From Coix lacryma-jobi var. lacryma-jobi (lineage: Eukaryota; Streptophyta; Magnoliopsida; Poales; Poaceae): a stretch of DNA of 64,000 nt. Within the stretch, counting starts at the first letter, position 1; each line of letters opens with the position of its first letter. The position numbers were made by a program, and so were the translations under genes. Under the pieces are notes generated by a model. It saw nothing but the letters and a program-made list of their open reading frames with translations. It did not search any database and was not told where the DNA came from. Location: assembly GCA_009763385.1 (NCBI GenBank), contig VDCT01000325.1, positions 682,001-746,000 of the forward strand, read 5' to 3'. Positions 45,001 to 56,132 of the stretch are shown piece after piece.

Positions 45001-46812
45001 CCAAGAGCTCCCCTCTGATCCTGAGGAGCGATTTCTGCAATATAAACAGGTACCTGGAACCATGAAATAGAAGTTCCAATCATAAAAGTAACATTGGGCA
45101 CAAAACATCAAAGTATAAGCAACCAAGTTGCTAACATGTTCTTAAAGACACATTGTTTAACCAGGAATGCCCTATCGCAAAAACCTGCACCAGAAAGTGA
45201 TATGCTGGAGTTGAAAGGCTACCAAGGTATGCTATTTCCATGCAAAGAAATTTACCCATCAAATCATCATTCTGGTTTTATAGAAAAATTAAACTTGACC
45301 GTACATTATGCAACAAATTGCATATAAGAAGTCAATTCCGCAACAGTAAGTCGACATAGGATTTCAGTCACTTCTAAGTGCTAATAGTCTCATTTGACAA
45401 TGAAATAAGCATACCATGTTATTCTGAACGAGGGTCAGTGACATCTATGAGTTTTCTTGCCTAGTATTACTACCAATATTTAATTATGTAGCCTAAGGGA
45501 GTAGCCTTTAATTTAAGAGCTATAAACTTTGAACTTTGTACTTTTTTAGTAGACCTTTTATGCCTTAGTACCTTTACATTTTCCACTAGAGCTTACTGCT
45601 TTGTTTCAAATGTGTCAGGACTTGGGATTTTGCTTGTATGAACTTGTTAAGACGTTAATTATGAAAAGTAGAATTTTCTATTTCAAAAAATACCAAAGAA
45701 CTGTAATCTTTAACAGTTGGAAGCCGGATGGACATGAAAATGCTACTATAGAGTAATTTGTTTTTACTAAGAGAGAGGAGAAAGGAGCTACATACTGTAT
45801 AAGATATTACACCGACTCCAAATCCTTCTAGCAGCCGACCCATAAACAAGAAGGAGGAATCCTGAATATACACCAAATCAGAAGTAAATAAACACTCATA
45901 GATAAATATCATAGTGAATAGTGATGGACAAAGAAAACCAACAGCAGGAGCATTGAAAAATGATGGTAGCTGAACTTACTTTTGCGAATGATATCGCGAG
46001 CCACCCAATTATGTTTGGAATTGCAGCAATCATGAGAGACTACAAGACCAACCAAAGAATTCAATCAGTGTACCAGTCTGAAAAAATCATGACAAGCAGA
46101 TCTTTCAAGGTTCCCGTTAACAAAGCTAAGTTGACACCTTTTAACCTTCTACAGTAATTGATACTGATACTGTGCACGCTTAAACTAGCTGCCACTTTTT
46201 AATCTCCTACAATACTTAATACTGATACTGTGCACGCTTAAAAAATGACCAGTCTGTTTTATAGTATTGTGTTCCATGATCTGATCTAGCAAACAAAATA
46301 AGATGGTAGTCTCACCCCCTTGCGGCCGATATACTCTGCAAGTTGTCCACTGGAGATGGCGCCTACCATCGCCCCTACGTTTGATAACGATCCAAAGAGC
46401 GAGAACTATATAGAAAAAAGACAAGGCCAAGCAGTATCAAGCAAGTGTAAGCATTAACAGGAAGAGGAGGGATGCATCGACGAGAAAACAACGTCACCTC
46501 GGATAGAGTGAGGCCGAGGTCAGCAATGATGGCGTCCTGCGTGGGAGAGGAGTAGCCGCAGGTGAAACCGAACTGGATGGGACCTAGAGCGACAATGAGC
46601 GTGCAAAGCGTCGCCGAGATAGCAACGTCGCGGAGTGAGAAGGTAGAGGAGCCTAGGCGCTCCATGAGGCTGGACTGCCGCGAGCCCATCATGCCGCCCG
46701 CCGGCGGCATGCGGTACCAGCTCCCGGTGTTCAGGAGCGGCTTCCGCAGGTCGGAGGTGGAGGACGTCCTGCCCCCATCCTCCCCGCCACTCTCCTGGTC
46801 CCGAAAGCTCAT
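42049..46812 (-). CDS. ERDL6-like: ERD6-like (ERDL6-type) MFS sugar transporter
   Basis: Seventeen coding exons join without a frame break to 506 residues: complement of 42049-42161, 42240-42354, 42814-42873, 42955-43020, 43148-43207, 43284-43346, 43438-43484, 43727-43811, 43893-43973, 44432-44524, 44598-44662, 44804-44879, 44988-45053, 45796-45861, 45980-46039, 46316-46405 and 46498-46812. The N-terminus MSFRDQESGGEDGG and GSWYRM, then FGFTCGYSSPTQDAI, VPVYIAEIAPQ, VPESPRWL, QQLSGVNGILFYA, DKAGRRLLL and PETKGRTLEEI are monosaccharide-transporter signatures; twelve membrane segments are expected. LRKPLL matches the LxxxLL tonoplast-sorting motif of this family. Arabidopsis ERDL6 exports glucose from the vacuole by proton coupling; the same role here is inferred. 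All borders are GT-AG. Confidence 0.95.
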
Positions 46813-47350
46813 GCCTGAACCTTACAGATTCTTCTCGAACGACGAGGAATAGCTGCGAAGAGCGTCCGTCGATCTCGAGCGCTGGTGAAGAAGAAGACGG
46901 CGAGTCCGATCAGCGCACGAAATTGGATCTGGTTGAATAATTGGTGGAAGAGAAGGCAATCCACCCATGCAATCGAGCTGGGATCACTCACCGGCTTGAT
47001 TGATTGAGGAACGGAGAGAAGGCCGGCCCGGTGGATCTCCGGCGAGAAGAAGGGGGGAGGATCCGTGCAGGTGGAGAGACCTGCAGCCTGGTGTTACGCT
47101 GCGCTGCGTCGCGCGCTTCGCCCGCCGCCGCTTCCGGGGTTGGCCCCTGTGTGACCGCAGTTTGATTGCAGTCTGCACGGAGAGAGATTGGACGGACAAG
47201 GAAGGTAGTCTCGGTTTCTTCCGTTTTCCCTCTCTGGCCGTGTCCGTGTCCGTGTCCGTGTCCTGAGCCTGCGCCTGCGCGGGGAGATCTGGGTGCGTGC
47301 GCTGGACACGACAGGATTGGGGGACGAGGCCACCTGGGCATGTGCTCTGC
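46813..47350 (-). promoter_or_regulatory. 5' UTR, leader intron and promoter region of the sugar transporter
   Basis: A strong donor (GTGAGTG) at 46991 and an acceptor (GGTTCAG) ending at 46815, two bases before the ATG, suggest a 177-bp leader intron. Upstream DNA is GC-rich with a short GTGTCC repeat at about 47238-47264 (plus-strand reading). No TATA box is obvious. Confidence 0.5.
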
Positions 47351-50300
47351 ATTTTCTAGCCTATCCTGTATCTGCTGTATCCAGTTGGTAATTTTATTTT
47401 TGCGCCTATTTTCTTTTTATTAAGGACCACATGCATTTTTTATACTACTATATATACTGGGGTATATAATAAGATAAAAAGAATAAGAAGAGAGAATTTA
47501 TTAAGTGACCGGACCAATATTTTCAAATACCATGCATTTTCTTTTCTTTTCTTTTTGACAATTCATGCATTTCTTTGAGGACCGGTTAAAGGTAAAGGGA
47601 TTGGACAAGTCCTTGCATGCTACTGGCATATAAAAACCTAAATCCCCCTTTGGTTTTCATATACGACATTGGTGCTCAACTGTAATCCCTTTTGTGCCAA
47701 ATTTGTTATTGTTTCTAAAGTTCCAAGACCACGTACTGATACAATTGTTTACATCTTGTGCTTAGTTTGGGAGAGGGCATAAAAAAGACCAATTAATTTA
47801 TATCCAACTGATTGAAAAAAATAAACTAGTCATTTTAATATGTCTATTAGAAATTGTTTATTAAATAAATTTGTTTGTTATTTGTCCCTACAAGTTCATT
47901 TTAATAAAATTTATTTAATAAATAAAATAACTAAATATTGTAAATAATGGTTTGTTGATAGTGGCGTTGAGTGATACATATGTTGTTGTTAGGTTATATA
48001 AGACATCTGTCAGAACTAGGAGGTTTATTCCACCTAAGTCGAGCCGATGAAATGATTATAATCTAGCCCAACCAGGCTAATTTGGACAATTGTTCCTTGT
48101 AACAGTCATGCCATCATGTTTAATTTATACATCTTATGCGATCATTTAGGAGCGAAAGTGGCCAATGAGGAGACCTTGGAGCATGAGCTTGAGTTCACAG
48201 TTACACTCCAAGTTAATCCTCAAGTCAGACACCTATGTAAGTAGCATGAACTTGATTATGCACTATGTATACATGCTTGATTAATGAACTTGTAGGGGAG
48301 AAATGAGCTAAAACTTGATCAAGAAGATATTAATTATTTTTCATATATTGTAGGAAGAAGAAGTGTTGAAAATGAAGGAAAGTGACCTCAATGAGCGATT
48401 ATGATGAGTTGTGAAAAAATCATAGTTGTTAAGAACGTAGGAAGAAGTGAAAAGTGATTTCATTATGATGAACGACAAGCTTTGAAAAAAATCTTGTAAT
48501 ATGTCCATATGAAGGTGCTTGGTAAATTTCAAACTTGTGTTATTGTGTGACTACAATTTGTGGATCACTAGCTTGTGTGTAGATTGTTTTGTGGTGTTTC
48601 TACTAGTTTGACTTTGTGTATGGTTTTATTGACTTGAAAGTTGTTTGTCCACCATTTATAATACTTCTCCGCCCTCTTTCAAGGAGCTATATGGTATGTT
48701 TGGCAATAAGAAACATTTTAATTCTCTATATAAGCTGATTCTCTGAGAGAAGTGATTTTGTAGCTAAAAATGATTTTCTTTTATTCTTTAGCATAAACTC
48801 TATAGCATGGAGAATCACTTTAAAAAATTAGGGGAAGCTAATTTTTCAGCTCTCAGTCTCCTAGTTCATTTCAGATAATCACTTCACACTATCACACAAT
48901 CAGCAAAGAATCACTTCTCTCTGAAAAACTATTTGGTAGAGCTCCTACTGGATTCAGCAGAGAATCAGCTCTGGTAGCTCTGCCAAACGGAGCCTTAGAT
49001 TCTCAGTAGAATCACTAGTCACTACCAAACACCACAAAGAGATAAAGGTTTCATGGAGAATCACTTAAAATTGATTCTCGTTTTTTTACTGGCCCAGAGA
49101 AACTCCCAAAATCTGGTTTCTCCTTATGAGTTTCAAGAATTTGGTGTGCTAGCCAAACAGTTTCATGAAAGTGATTATGATTTAGTAGAAAAAATGTTTA
49201 GAGAAAGAATCTAGATCTAAAATATTTCTAGGACAACTAGATTCCTAGCAAATGTATCATTAGCTTTAGTTCTAACGTTTTGTACGCACTATATAAAGAG
49301 TTATTTCTATCTTTCATTTAAAAATAAATTAGGAGTCGGTGGCTTTAACTTCTTCGTGCGAGTTTGGATAGTGTGAAGTTGTATCAAACATGGTCTACTT
49401 ATTCTTGTTTGTTCGTGGACTTGTTATGTACGATTTGGTCATATAGACATTGCATTATTTTGCTGTGAGCTTATGATTTGTAGAATTATTTATTGTCGTG
49501 CTAGTGTTATAGGCTGATAGCTATAAGTTTCTCCTGCCTTGCCTTGTTATTTAAGTGTTCACTGGTGTCATGTTTACCGGCACACAAAAGTACGACTAGC
49601 ATGTGGCATTCTTGCTACAAGAAAGGGCGGCCAACATCACCAGCATGTAACCCAACAACAACAGTAGTGCTAGTCTATTGTTACCTATGGTGTTGCCCGC
49701 GCTCACTGTTTTTGTTACGAGTTATTGGTACAAATGTGTGCACGATGTCAACTTAAATATAGTCATTGCTACCGCCTATTCAATAGCAAATTCAATCATA
49801 CCTATTTGTTTTTTATACCTATATCTTTTGTTACCGCTTTCTCTACTATTTATTCTGCTTATTCTGGTCCTGTTTTCTATGAAAAAATAGTTTTAAAATG
49901 AAAACAAATATTTTCCATAAATTTTTGTCTAGCTATGTCACAACATTTAAAACTCGATGAATGTCATTATATGAGCATGTGCAGTGTATTTGAGCGCATG
50001 CATGGCTAAAACCTCCTTACACTTATCTTCATAATTTCTTATTTGTGACAATATTATAGAATATACTATTTTTTTAAAAAAAAATATAGACAATTAGCTA
50101 TTTATGTTCGGCTATAATAAATTATATTTTAGGTGTTTTAAAAGCTGCTATTTGGAAAGATGAGGTGGACTATACTGTTATAGTTATTACTATAACTTAT
50201 TGTCCTCTAATTAGATGTTTTTTTTTCTATTTATCAGTTCTTAATAAAAGTACTAATAGAGTGGCGAACAATCAAAATCAAGGTGTCATCTTAGTTGAAC

Positions 50301-51420
50301 AACGAAATCACTAGTATCTACTATGATTATGCAACGGTCTAGTTGAGCTTATTGTATATTATAAATTTTCAAATCGACATAAATTTTGTATATATTTGAA
50401 AAATAGTAATACCATATTTATATTAATTCTTTCGGTAATACTCTCTACATGACGTCTGTCTGACCGAACGACTCTATTGATGGTCGTGAGACCACGATGC
50501 ACACAAAGCTACTCTCACATGCGCTCGATCTTATCTGCTCCTCTTCTGTTACCGTGGCTTCTCAAGAAAAAAAAACACCTTAGCATCGTAACTGTGCTCC
50601 AAGGCTGCACTCTGCCGCGCCTCCCATCACCTTTTCCACCGTGCCTCCCCCCTTCGGACTTCCTCCCTCAATCCCTCCCCCTCCGTAACTTCCATGCGAC
50701 CCGGCTCCTGCCACCTCAACCAGGAACAAGGATGACGGCGGTGGCTCTGACGAGGTAGGTCAATCTATCTCTAGATCTGAGCCTCCTCCCTCCTTCTTTG
50801 GATTTGAGACCTCATCTTCTCCTTCTCCTCCTCTCCTTTGGATGTGAGGAACACAGTGGTGGCTAGCTTCTGATGAGCTCTAGGGTCCTATTCCATCCTC
50901 CCTCCGACGAGCTGGAAGATGATGTGTAGGGGTTGGAGCAGCCTGCACCTTGAACTCATCCTTTGTTGTTTTCTTCATGTTATATAAGTTTCTTGAAATG
51001 TTGCGATAGATGATTTTTGAATGTTGCAAAAGGATTTATGGGTTGTCGCAAGAAATATTTTTTTGAATGTTTCCATTTTTTATGTTTCATGGGTTGATTT
51101 TACGATATTGCAACATACTATTTGAGATGTTGTAGTATATAATTTTAGAAATCACAGTACATAATTTTCGTTGCTGCAATACATATTTTTAGATGTTGCA
51201 GTACATGTTTTTTTGATGTTGCAGTATATGTTTTCAGAGATTGCGCTATATATTTTTGTGATGTTATAGTATTTATAATTTGATGTTCCACTATATAGTT
51301 TTTCTAAATGTTTGTCATGTTGGATTTGAAGTGCTTCGTGCTCTTTTGGGACAGGGGCACGATGTGGAGGGAGGGGGGAGATGGGACACGGTCAGAGGGA
51401 ATTGGGCACGGTGCTGAATA
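47351..51420. other. Long intergenic stretch, MITE-like DNA and a repeat of TTGCAGTATAT type
   Basis: No gene recognised. 48685-48990 looks like a MITE (GTATGTTTGGCAATAAG and CTCTGCCAAACGGAGCC at its ends, GAGAATCACTT inside). 49040-49200 holds a related fragment. 50990-51300 holds a diverged tandem repeat, listed separately. Confidence 0.4.
50990..51300. repeat. Diverged short tandem repeat (about 30-35 bp units)
   Basis: Units of the kind GATGTTGCAGTACATGTTTTT recur about nine times with spacing near 30-35 bp and many substitutions (TTGCGATAGATGATTTTTG, TTGCAACATACTATTTG, TTGCAGTATATGTTTTC). The order is head to tail. Confidence 0.6.
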
Positions 51421-51511
51421 TTCCTTCCGTTCCATTGAAAGTGTCGTCCGGGAAACATGTTTGTGAGAGGGACACGGTTTTCTAACGACACTCTCAATGA
51501 AACGGAGGGAG
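51421..51511. mobile_element. Very short Stowaway-like MITE
   Basis: A 91-bp foldback: TTCCTTCCGTTCCATTGAAA pairs with the right end TCAATGAAACGGAGGGAG, with AGTGTCGT/ACGACACT continuing the stem. TA flanks both ends. Located about 320 bp before the glycosylase start. Confidence 0.75.
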
Positions 51512-51832
51512 TAGAGGATAGGGATGCGGTGGACATAATTCTATTTTATTTCGATCTGATTGTGTAAAGGAGTCTGATCTGATTCTAAAAAGGAGGAGAA
51601 GGTTTGGCAAGGAGAGCGGCGTCCAAGTGTCCAACATTCGGGCGCTAACATGTCTGTAAAAAAAAAAAAAATCCTTTCCGTTTTTCTTTTGAAAATACTG
51701 TCCGGAAGTCCGGTGTCAGTAGTTCGGTTGCAGCAGGTTTAAGTTCAAGGGCCAGCTCCGAAATACCACAAACACCCCCAATCCCACCCCGAATCGGGCG
51801 AAAGTCAAGACGCCAACCTCCCCTCTTCATCC

Positions 51833-52851
51833 ATGGGCGAGCAATCCCTCTCCAGCCCAAGCCCCAGCCTCTCTCCCCGTCCCCGTCGCCTCCCGCCTCC
51901 GCCGCCGTCGCCGACCCCAGCCCTGCCGCTCGCCTCTGCCTCTGCGGCCTCCACCTCCCGCGCCACCCGCGCCGCGGCCTCGCGCCCAAGAAGAAGGAGG
52001 CGAACCCATCGCCAGACTCCAACCCGGCCAAGAAGCCGCGCCTGACGTTCTCGATCCCGGGCCGGCCGGGCCGGCCCCTGTCCGCGCGAGGCGAGGTGGG
52101 CGTGGCCATCAGCCACCTCTGCGCCGCGGACCCCGCCCTCGCCGCCGTCATCGACGCGCACGAGCCCCCCGTGTTCCAGTGCCCGCACCGCCCGTTCCAC
52201 TCCCTCGTCCGATCCATCCTGTACCAGCAGCTCGCCTTCAAGGCCGCCGCCTCCGTCTACTCCCGGTTCCTCTCGCTCCTCGGCGGCGAGGCCGGCGTGG
52301 CCCCCGACGCCGTCCTCGCGCTCACCCCGCAGCAGCTCCGCCAGATCGGGGTCTCCCCGCGCAAGGCGTCCTACCTCCACGACCTCGCCCGCAAGTATGC
52401 CTCCGGGATCCTCTCCGACGCCGCCATCGTCAACATGGACGACCGCTCCCTCGCCGCCATGCTCACCATGGTCAAGGGCATCGGCGCCTGGAGCGTCCCA
52501 CATGTTCATGATCTTCTCCCTCGCGCGCCCCGACGTGCTCCCCTCCGCTGACCTCGGCGTGCGCAAGGGCGTGCAGATGCTCTACGCCCTCGAGGACGTG
52601 CCTCGCCCGTCGCAGATGGACAAGCTGTGCGAGCGGTGGCGCCCCTACCGCTCGGTAGGGGCCTGGTACATGTGGCGGCTCATTGAGTCTAAGGTGCCCC
52701 AGCCGCCGTCGGCCATCCCTGTTGGATCGCTTGCCCTCCCTTCGCCGGACGGCCAGATTATGCTACAGCAGCAGCAGGAGGGGAGGAGGAGGAGGAGCAG
52801 ACTGTCATCCAAATGATCGACCCCCTTCAGATGCTCCCAGGGATGGGATGA
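51833..52851 (+). pseudogene. HhH-GPD DNA glycosylase (AlkA-type 3-methyladenine glycosylase II-like), frame disrupted
   Basis: Starts MGEQSLSSPSPSLSP, with a disordered Ser/Pro/Ala N-terminus and a basic PKKKEANPSPDSNPAKK stretch that may be a nuclear signal. The glycosylase domain reads FQCPHRPFHSLVRSILYQQL, then LTMVKGIGAWSV as the helix-hairpin-helix and SADLGVRKG holding the catalytic Asp. This family excises alkylated bases in base excision repair. As written the frame changes three times: a missing base near 51985, an extra C at about 52495-52500 (GTCCCACATG for GTCCACATG), and an indel in a G run near 52780. Restoring reading gives a natural stop at 52849-52851. No intron appears. All three sites are in C/G runs, so sequencing error and true pseudogenisation are both possible. 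Confidence 0.75.
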
Positions 52852-53240
52852 ATTCGGTATCACTTCTGCTCATTAGTTACTCCGTCTTAGATCAATGGTT
52901 ACTTTGTGCAGCCGACAGTCAGCTCTGCACATTGTTGTTCTGGAATGGAATGGCAGGAGGGTAACATTGGACATGAAATGAGTACTTTGGTCCCAACTTA
53001 TTAAGTTGTCAGTTTGGTTCGTGTTATTTATCTCTGCCAAGAGTCTGTGAAGATCATGGTTGCCTGTTGTTACATTGTAAAATTCACCTAGCAGTATTTT
53101 AGAACCTCCTGGAATTGTTCCTCCATGCTTGTATTGACCTGTGATAAGATGATTTAGAGCATGCCTTAACACAAGAACAAGAACCACGCTGTTGTTAAGC
53201 ATGGAATTGTTCCATGCTTAACACAAGACCCATCAAACCA
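52852..53240. other. Downstream flank of the glycosylase locus
   Basis: AT-richer 3' flank with no further coding signal on either strand; it probably includes the 3' UTR. Confidence 0.4.
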
Positions 53241-53970
53241 AAATTGAGCTCCTCCCATTTGCTCATGAATTTTGGTTTTATTAGAAACTAAAATAACATC
53301 GGCTATGAAAAGACATAGATTCTGATTATTATGTTACTTCTCAAGCATGCATTTTGATTCATTTGATGCAATACCGGTAAAATAGGTTCTTCGAAAATTC
53401 AGTTATGTAGAACTTTTTGTTGTTTATTATGTTTTAATATTCTGTTGCACATGCACTTTCTTTTGGCGAGTGCACGTTCATTTTAGGGAATGTTACAAGC
53501 GCTCCGCCCAATTGCTCGTGACTTTCGGTATTAGAAACCGAAATAACATCAGTTATCGAAGAAATGGAAATTTTAAAGTTATTACGTTGTGGATCTTTTC
53601 TAGATTGCCTATTGATTTGTTTGACACTATGCTGGCATTATGGGGTTCCGTCCAATTCAGTTTGGCGTGTTTTCTAATATTCTGTTACACGCTCAATTTT
53701 TTAGGACATGTGCATTTTTATGGAATGTTACAAGAGCTCCTCCCTGTTGCTCAACATCTGTTATCGAAGAAACAGAAATTTTGATTAAAGTTACTATGTT
53801 AAGCTTGACTATTGATCTGTTTGATACATTCCATTACATACTCGCTTTTTTGTTTTGTTTTGCGAGCATTCAGTCGGTTTTACGGAATATTACAAGAGCT
53901 CCTTCCAACAGCTAGTGATTCGGGGTTTTAGAAAGTGAGAAAGCATATGTTAAATCGAAAGGAACTGAAA
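53241..53970. repeat. Diverged tandem repeat, about four units
   Basis: Units start near 53243, 53490, 53735 and 53893, each with a GAGCTCCTCCC-like or GCGCTCCGCCC-like phrase, then TTGCTC, AGAAAC(T/C)(A/G)AAATAACATC-type text, then ATTATGTT or TTACGTT. The period is about 245 bp for the first two steps, shorter for the last. Highly diverged, so old. Confidence 0.5.
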
Positions 53971-54103
53971 TTTTGGTTAATAATGTACTAATGTTTTCCC
54001 CTCCACCCTCCACAGCTCTATTGCTGAACTTTTTGGTATTATCTTCCCCTTTTTAGCTGAATTCACACGGGTAAACCACCCTTGGCGAAATTTATTGTTT
54101 TTT

Positions 54104-54373
54104 TTAGAGTTTTAGTGCCTTGCCCCAGTAAGGAAGACAAGAACCAATACAGCATTCAGGTGGGATACACCTGTCCAAATACGCTCCACAGAAGACTGAA
54201 TCCCCCATATGGAACTCAGCTCCCAAACTTGAGACACTGAGCCATTTGCCCGATATGATGGCATCCTCGAGCGTCTTGTGATCAGCCAGAAACCTCTGTA
54301 GGATCCCAGATGTGTGCCTTCTGAGTTCTGAAACAGAAGCCTCTCCTAGTGATTTTTCATCTTTCGTAGCCAC
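54104..54373 (-). other. Possible 89-codon gene fragment, function unknown
   Basis: The minus-strand frame MATKDEKSLGEASVSELRRH to PYWGKALKL is balanced in composition and reads like protein, unlike the surrounding AT-rich DNA. I do not recognise it, it has no clear promoter, and it may be an exon or a captured fragment. Confidence 0.3.
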
Positions 54374-54458
54374 AAATCGTTGCTGGACTTGTAGCTATGG
54401 ATATCAGCTCTCGCCACAAATCGTTGCTGGACTTGTAGCTACGGAAATCAGCTCTCCT
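54371..54458. repeat. 44-bp tandem duplication
   Basis: Two adjacent copies start CACAAATCGTTGCTGGACTT and differ at only a few bases. The first overlaps the start of the 54104-54373 frame. Confidence 0.8.
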
Positions 54459-54674
54459 GAGTCTGGTAAAAAAAACTCTTGCTGATTTCACGTCCTTCAA
54501 AATAGATTATTTCTTTTAGTTTCTATATATAACTCCCACAGGACGAAATTTGATTTGTTTTTGAAGAGAAAAAAAGTAGTCTTGCGAAGATTACAAGAGC
54601 AACTCCCCACAGTTGCAGTGCTGAAAGCAGGTCCCCACGGCACAGCAGCACACATGCACACCACCCTGGTTCTG

Positions 54675-54915
54675 TTTGTATGCATCAGCTAAACTTTAAT
54701 TGGCTCAAATTAGCTGCTATGTATCTAAACAGGTCAGCTAAAATTTAGCTAGATTTATCTATTCCAACTTAGCTAAAGCCAGCTAAAATCTAGCTGAGTC
54801 TATTAACTGGAGCATCCAAACACTCAGCTAAAGTTTAGTTGAAAATTTTTTAGCTAGCTAAAATTTTACATTTAAATTCTAGTTAGCTAAATTTTACGTA
54901 TCTAAGTGGAGCTCG
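54675..54915. mobile_element. MITE-like, CAGCTAAA-rich segment
   Basis: Repeated CAGCTAAA / TTTAGCTG phrases in both orientations across 240 bp, with an end-to-end inverted feel (AGCTAAACTTTAATTGG against TTAGCTAAATTTTACG). Exact ends and target duplication are not clear. Confidence 0.45.
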
Positions 54916-56010
54916 ACATTTTGTTGGGAACATGAATTTTTGGACATGGAGTAGTCACCTTGTCTTTCCATCTATTCTGGGATTTTCACATGTGGATCAG
55001 CCGATCAGGAGAGGGAGGGAGCATCAATCGTTGTGGTATTGGCCAAGTCACTGGCATCGGCGTTCTTATTTGCAGTTGCAGCCGGCTCGTTTGTGGTATA
55101 CCTGTCGTGCGGCACTGTGTAAACCTTCTGGTTTTCGTTGTAGGGATTTGCATGACTGCATTCAGTGAAATGCAGGTGTCTGTATATCCACAACTATGGA
55201 CCATGGTATGGCCTGAATCTCTGTATACCAAAATGCAGCTCTGTTAATGCTATTGGCAACATATAATGCAAGACTTGACGAGCCCTACGTCGTCGTCGTC
55301 AGGTGGCCATGGACGGCCACGGCCGGACGGCTGCAGCAGCTGCCCCAGCGCCAGCAACGGATAGACACCACCAGGCCATGCCGTGCTACCCATATGAGCC
55401 GAGCGCGATGCCGCGAATATACGAAGAGATGCCCGGCTCTATCTGTGTTCATGTGTTTGTCCTGCTGCATTTTGGTACTCGTCTCCGTTCCCTTGGCATC
55501 AACGGATTCCTACGGCGCCTAGCGAGCTACCTACTAATTGATTGGCACGTATATGTAATCTTGATTGATTTCATTCATGCATCTTTGTATGTGTATTTAA
55601 GTTTGGGAAAGCATGGCATGGACAGATAGATAGATAGATAGATTGGCGTGCAGAGTAGTAATGCAGAGGGTATATGCTCTCAGATATCCACCATTGCTCG
55701 GTTACACCCAAGGAGAAACGACCAAGCACATTCTGTTCTGCTTCTGCCTCGCTACCCCGCTGCGTGCAATAACCTGCACATTGCTTTCATCCGCGTCATC
55801 AAAGTTGGTATTAATTACTGACTGATGATGGACACTGCGTTGTGGCAAAAATGAATTCGCAACGTTAACATGCAAAGACTGAGATTTGCAACGAATCACC
55901 ACATCGTCATTTTTTTAATTAGTTCGACGAAACTCTTTCCTCTTGTCGATCTTTTGCTTGTTTTCCCTTTCTCAAAAGGAAGGGACCATCGATCACCTCA
56001 CCTCGACACC
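54916..56010. other. Intergenic, small unrecognised frames
   Basis: No gene is firmly recognised. The plus-strand frame around 55018-55106 is hydrophobic (SIVVVLAKSLASAFLF) and ends soon after at a stop, so it may be the last exon of an old membrane-protein gene. A GATA tetranucleotide run (about 4 repeats) is at 55625-55642. Confidence 0.3.
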
Positions 56011-56018
56011 TATATATA
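56011..56018 (+). promoter_or_regulatory. TATA box of the acyl-AMP ligase-like locus
   Basis: TATATATA, 115 bp before the ATG at 56133, with a C/A-rich leader after it. The position fits a normal plant promoter, so the locus once had one. Confidence 0.55.
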
Positions 56019-56132
56019 GGCACACATGCACCTTCGCTAACAACTACGAGGAGTGACTGTTGAGTGAGTAACACAACACAAGCACTCAAGCAGCACCAGC
56101 TATAGCAATTCCTGGGAAGGAGGGAGGCCAGA

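Noticed and set aside
55018..55110. Hydrophobic plus-strand frame as a membrane-protein exon
   Set aside because: Too short, no upstream exon or start recognised; mentioned only as a possibility in the intergenic entry.
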